Below are positions 4,840 through 7,713 of a stretch of DNA of 7,713 bases, piece by piece; position 1 is the stretch's first letter, and each line of letters opens with the position of its first letter. A program made the position numbers and the translations under genes. The notes under the pieces were generated by a model. The model did no database searches. It saw only the letters and a program-made list of their open reading frames with translations, and had not been told where the DNA came from. This stretch comes from Coriobacteriia bacterium (GTDB lineage Bacteria > Actinomycetota > Coriobacteriia > Coriobacteriales > UBA8131), in NCBI GenBank assembly GCA_009781535.1, contig WQXX01000048.1:1-7713 (forward strand). The letters are read 5' to 3'.

Positions 4840-6396
4840 ATGGACTCTGGCATGGTCATTAAGGTCGCTTTTGTCGTGGTCTTTTTTGCGGCAACGATCT
4901 ACATCGGTTTCAGAACCCGAAAAACAGCACTGAATGTAGATGGCTTCGTTCTCGGAGGTCGAAAAGTCGGCCCGTGGTTGTCGGCTTTCGCTTATGGGGT
5001 GACGTACTTCAGCGCCGTAGTCTTCATCGGTTATGCGGGGCAGTTCGGCTGGAAGTATGGCATGGCCGCCCTCTGGATTGGCCTCGGCAACGCCTTTTTG
5101 GGTAGCTTGCTGGCTTGGTATGTGCTGGGCGCACGCACCCGTGCCATGACCCATCACCTCAACACCAAGACGATGCCGGAATTCTTCGGGAGCCGCTTTA
5201 ACAGCAAACCTCTACGCATCGCTGCGGCAGCGCTCGTCTTCGTCTTTCTTATCCCCTACACCGCCAGTGTGTACAACGGCCTGTCACGACTGTTCTTTAT
5301 GGCGTTTGGGCTTCCGTATGAGTACGCGATCATCGGAATGGCGGTACTTACCTGTATATACGTGGTGTTGGGCGGCTACATGGCGACAGCCGTCAACGAC
5401 CTCGTCCAAGGTGTCATCATGATTGTGGGCATTATTGCTATCATTGCCTCTGTTCTTGCTGGGCATGGAGGTTTTTCAGAGGCGGTGGTCACGCTTTCCC
5501 AGGTTACAAATGACACAGGGTTGATGGAAGGCATGAAGGGGACCTTTACCTCGATGTTCGGCCCTAACTTGCCTGACCTGCTCGGTGTCCTTATCCTCAC
5601 ATCGCTTGGCGTTTGGGGCCTGCCGCAGATGGTCACGAAGTTCTACGCGATGAAGAACACAGCGCCCATCCGTCTTGGCGCGATCGTCTCGACGTTGTTT
5701 GCCCTCCTGATCGCCGGAGGCAGCTACTTTCTGGGTGGGTTCGGCCGCCTTATAGCTGATAATCCTACTTTATATAATGATAACGGCGCCGTAGTCTATG
5801 ACCGTATCGTACCAGCACTTCTCGCCGACATGCCGGATCTGCTCATCGGGCTTACCGTCGTCCTTGTCGTAGCTGCATCTATCTCCACCTTGGCAGCTCT
5901 GGTTATGACCTCAAGCTCGACACTTACCCTTGACCTTATCAAAGGTAATATCGTCAAAAAGATGACCGATAAGTCGCAGTTGATTACCATCAGATCGCTG
6001 ATCGTGGTGTTTGTGATCATCGCCGCGACAATAGCACTGGTCCAGTACAACTCCTCGGTGATCTTCATCGCCCAGATGATGTCGATCAGTTGGGGTGCAC
6101 TGGCAGGATCCTTCCTCGCGCCTTTCGTCTATGGCTTGTATTGGAAGCGCACAACCACCGCCAGCGTGTGGGCATGCTTCATCTTTGCTGTTGGGCTTGT
6201 CTGCTCCAACTTGGTATTCGGCTTCATCGCCTCACCGATCAATGCCGGCGCCATCGCGATGGTCGGTGGTTTGGTGATCGTGCCGCTTGTCAGCCTGATC
6301 ACACCCAAGCCGAACAAGGAAAAGACAGATCTGTTGTTCGAGGAAAGCTACAAGGATCTTCACAAGCGCCGTGAGGAAATCGAGAAAGAGGCTTAG
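4840..6396 (+). CDS. Sodium:solute symporter (SSS family), substrate unknown
   Basis: This 518-residue polytopic membrane protein is predicted to couple solute uptake to the sodium gradient. It has about 13 hydrophobic segments, typical of the LeuT-fold SSS family that includes PutP and vSGLT. Landmarks are FVLGGRKVGPWLSAFAYGVTYFSAV (36-60) across TM1-TM2, GRTR-like linker positions, the family signature GGYMATAVNDLVQG (178-191), and AASISTLAALVMTSSS (345-360), where Ser349/Thr350 align with the Na2-site Ser/Thr of PutP. At the position of PutP Asp55 this protein appears to have Tyr56 (VTYFSA), so it is probably not a proline carrier. The cytoplasmic C-terminus is charged (KDLHKRREEIEKEA). 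ATG 4840 has AGGGA upstream; ATG 4852 is an alternative four codons in. It has its own promoter and a strong terminator, so it is probably monocistronic. Family is certain, substrate unknown. Confidence 0.93.
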   Translation: MDSGMVIKVAFVVVFFAATIYIGFRTRKTALNVDGFVLGGRKVGPWLSAFAYGVTYFSAVVFIGYAGQFGWKYGMAALWIGLGNAFLGSLLAWYVLGARTRAMTHHLNTKTMPEFFGSRFNSKPLRIAAAALVFVFLIPYTASVYNGLSRLFFMAFGLPYEYAIIGMAVLTCIYVVLGGYMATAVNDLVQGVIMIVGIIAIIASVLAGHGGFSEAVVTLSQVTNDTGLMEGMKGTFTSMFGPNLPDLLGVLILTSLGVWGLPQMVTKFYAMKNTAPIRLGAIVSTLFALLIAGGSYFLGGFGRLIADNPTLYNDNGAVVYDRIVPALLADMPDLLIGLTVVLVVAASISTLAALVMTSSSTLTLDLIKGNIVKKMTDKSQLITIRSLIVVFVIIAATIALVQYNSSVIFIAQMMSISWGALAGSFLAPFVYGLYWKRTTTASVWACFIFAVGLVCSNLVFGFIASPINAGAIAMVGGLVIVPLVSLITPKPNKEKTDLLFEESYKDLHKRREEIEKEA

Positions 6397-6413
6397 TCCT
6401 CTTGCACTTGCTG

Positions 6414-6448
6414 ACGCCGGCGCCATCCATGGCGCCGGCGTTTTTTTT
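6414..6448 (+). terminator. Rho-independent terminator of the symporter gene
   Basis: ACGCCGGCGCC (6414-6424) pairs perfectly with GGCGCCGGCGT (6431-6441) over eleven bases with a six-base ATCCAT spacer. It is followed by an eight-base T-run (6441-6448). It lies 18 bases after the symporter stop. On the minus strand the hairpin is not followed by T, so it is not an obvious terminator for the converging MFS gene. Confidence 0.95.
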
Positions 6449-6460
6449 AGAGGCCTGTGT

Positions 6461-7713
6461 TTATTCAGGGTCTACATCCTCGTGCGTGGCGTCGAGATCG
6501 TCTGCATCACATGCGGCATCGGCGTTGTGCGCAGCATCAGCGACGCCTTTTGTGGCGTCGGCGTCTTTTTGTTCAGAGCCAAGGTTGTTGCGTGCGTTGC
6601 CGATGCCGTCGCGTACGTTGCCAATGCCGTCGCGTACGTTGCCGATGCCATCGCGGGAGCCTCTCCCCATGAACAATGTAAGGGAAAGCAGGAATGTTAC
6701 GACCGCCAGAACGCACACCACGATCATGACCGTAGTAAGGCCGGATACATCCCCTATCCTGCCAAGACCCGGAGCCGTGATGCCGCCAATGCTCACCACC
6801 ACGCCTAATGAAATACCAGAGGCAAACCCGATCCGGTTGGGCAGATACGCCTGCCCCAGCGCAACCAGTGGCGCATAAGACAAAGCTTGAACGAGTGCAA
6901 GGAGCAAGACCAGCGCCGTGGCTGCCACAAGGTTGGTTGTAAAGATGAATATCGCCAGCAAGGGCACGAAGACGCCACTGCTCAGCGCGATGACTTTCTT
7001 AAAGCCCACACGGTCTGCGATGCGCCCGCCAAAAAAGGTTGCGATGGCTGAGCCGACCGAAAACACCGTGAGCATAAGCGCGCCGAATTCCTGAGATTGT
7101 CCAAGCACCGCAATCCAATACAGTGGGATGAAGACCAGAAGCGCATTGCTCACGATGGAGCGAAAGGTATTGACCAGAGTGACCTTGGCAAATCCAACCC
7201 AGTCGTCTTTTCTCACTTCCTGGGCAGACTCACGGATACGTTGGCTTTCGAGCTCATTGAGACGGCGGAATGCCTTTGTCTGTGAGAACAACACGGCAGC
7301 AGCGATGACGGCCGGAATCAAGAAGATAAGCGTTCCACGCATGCCCCAGGTCATGATGGCAAAGGTAGCGATGACTGGGCCAATGGCAAAACCTGCAAAG
7401 CCTCCCACAGAAAAGTTGCTGATACCAGTGCCTTTATTCTCACCAGCAACCACGTTTGCGAGTTTGCCCCCTTCAGGGTGGAAGAAAGCCACGCCTATCC
7501 CAGTAACGAGTGCGCACACGACAATAAGCCAATACGAGCTGGCAAAACCCATCGCGGCAATACCACAGGCCGAAATCAGGACGCCTGCCCCCATGAACCA
7601 GGGTCGGTCTATCTTATCCCCCAGGTATCCGAACAAGGGCTGGATAACGGCTGAGATAACACTGTTCGCGAGCATGACAACGGCTGCCGCCGTATAGCTC
7701 AGGTCATACGTGA
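6461..7713 (-). CDS. MFS transporter, Fsr-like (fosmidomycin-resistance type), N-terminus outside the window
   Basis: This inner-membrane efflux-type carrier is open from the right window edge to a TAA at 6463-6461. About 416 residues are visible, and a short N-terminal piece is missing. The visible protein has an MFS motif-A-like loop GYLGDKIDRPW, then LVTGIGVAFFHPEGGKLANVV. The FHPE sequence and the following FSVGGFAGFAIGP stretch are typical of the Fsr subfamily (compare E. coli Fsr VFHPESSRVA). The second half has GGRIADRVGFKKV, the repeat of motif A. The last hydrophobic segment ends near 6671. After it comes a tail of about 68 residues, unusual for the family: three RDGIGN repeats, then an Asp/Ala-rich acidic end. 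It converges on the symporter with 64 bases between their stops. The drug or metabolite carried is not known; fosmidomycin export is only one possibility. Confidence 0.9.
   Translation of the reverse strand, partial: TYDLSYTAAAVVMLANSVISAVIQPLFGYLGDKIDRPWFMGAGVLISACGIAAMGFASSYWLIVVCALVTGIGVAFFHPEGGKLANVVAGENKGTGISNFSVGGFAGFAIGPVIATFAIMTWGMRGTLIFLIPAVIAAAVLFSQTKAFRRLNELESQRIRESAQEVRKDDWVGFAKVTLVNTFRSIVSNALLVFIPLYWIAVLGQSQEFGALMLTVFSVGSAIATFFGGRIADRVGFKKVIALSSGVFVPLLAIFIFTTNLVAATALVLLLALVQALSYAPLVALGQAYLPNRIGFASGISLGVVVSIGGITAPGLGRIGDVSGLTTVMIVVCVLAVVTFLLSLTLFMGRGSRDGIGNVRDGIGNVRDGIGNARNNLGSEQKDADATKGVADAAHNADAACDADDLDATHEDVDPE
6541..6565 (+). other. Inverted repeat in the 3' end of the MFS gene
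   Basis: CGACGCC (6541-6547) and GGCGTCG (6554-6560) form a 7-base-pair hairpin with a TTTTGT loop. A second GGCGTC (6560-6565) is followed by TTTTT. Read rightwards this resembles a weak intrinsic terminator, which could catch symporter transcripts that escape the main terminator. It is coding sequence for the acidic MFS tail, so the structure may be incidental. Confidence 0.4.
6595..6657 (-). repeat. Three 21-base tandem repeats inside the MFS gene
   Basis: Units at 6595-6615, 6616-6636 and 6637-6657 are near-identical (one to four differences) and keep the frame. They encode RDGIGNV, RDGIGNV and RDGIGNA-like heptads immediately after the last membrane segment. A degenerate fourth version, RNNLGSE, follows in the protein. 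Confidence 0.93.

Noticed and set aside
6595..6657. CRISPR-like array
   Set aside because: The 21-base repeats are contiguous without spacers and lie in frame within the MFS coding sequence.

Overview
The window looks like ordinary chromosome from an anaerobic Actinomycetota relative, most plausibly class Coriobacteriia. This placement is an inference from moderate GC, SD-led genes, and the mix of a class II FBPase, an EFR1-type flavodoxin/ferredoxin protein and a PstS-like lipoprotein. No 16S or other taxonomic marker is present, so it is tentative.

Layout. Positions 1-1769 (minus strand) carry a two-gene unit, glpX (class II fructose-1,6-bisphosphatase) followed 42 bases later by glyA (serine hydroxymethyltransferase), whose 3' end lies outside the window. 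The unit is read leftwards from a divergent promoter region at about 1800-1860. Rightwards from the same region runs a second unit: an EFR1-family flavodoxin-2[4Fe-4S] protein and, 34 bases on, a PstS-like substrate-binding lipoprotein with a GTG start and a strong Shine-Dalgarno. A 254-base AT-rich gap (3923-4176) holds a perfect GC-rich palindrome of REP type and plausible promoters. It leads to a small DUF454/YbaN-type membrane protein. Directly on that gene's stop codon begins an unusual GC-only tandem array and hairpin cluster (4608-4716), followed at once by a near-consensus promoter and a sodium:solute symporter (4840-6396) that ends in a textbook rho-independent terminator. Converging on it from the right is an MFS transporter of the fosmidomycin-resistance (Fsr) type. 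Its N-terminus is outside the window and it has an odd repetitive, acidic C-terminal tail.

How the genes work together. GlpX and GlyA link gluconeogenesis to serine/glycine and one-carbon metabolism and probably share a transcript. The EFR1/PstS-like pair probably shares a transcript too, but no pstC, pstA or pstB is visible, so its job is open. The two transporters are separately transcribed and share only their 3' ends. I did not find a defence system, CRISPR array, insertion sequence, tRNA or rRNA. The most unusual DNA is the low-complexity array at 4608-4716 and the 21-base repeats inside the MFS gene at 6595-6657.
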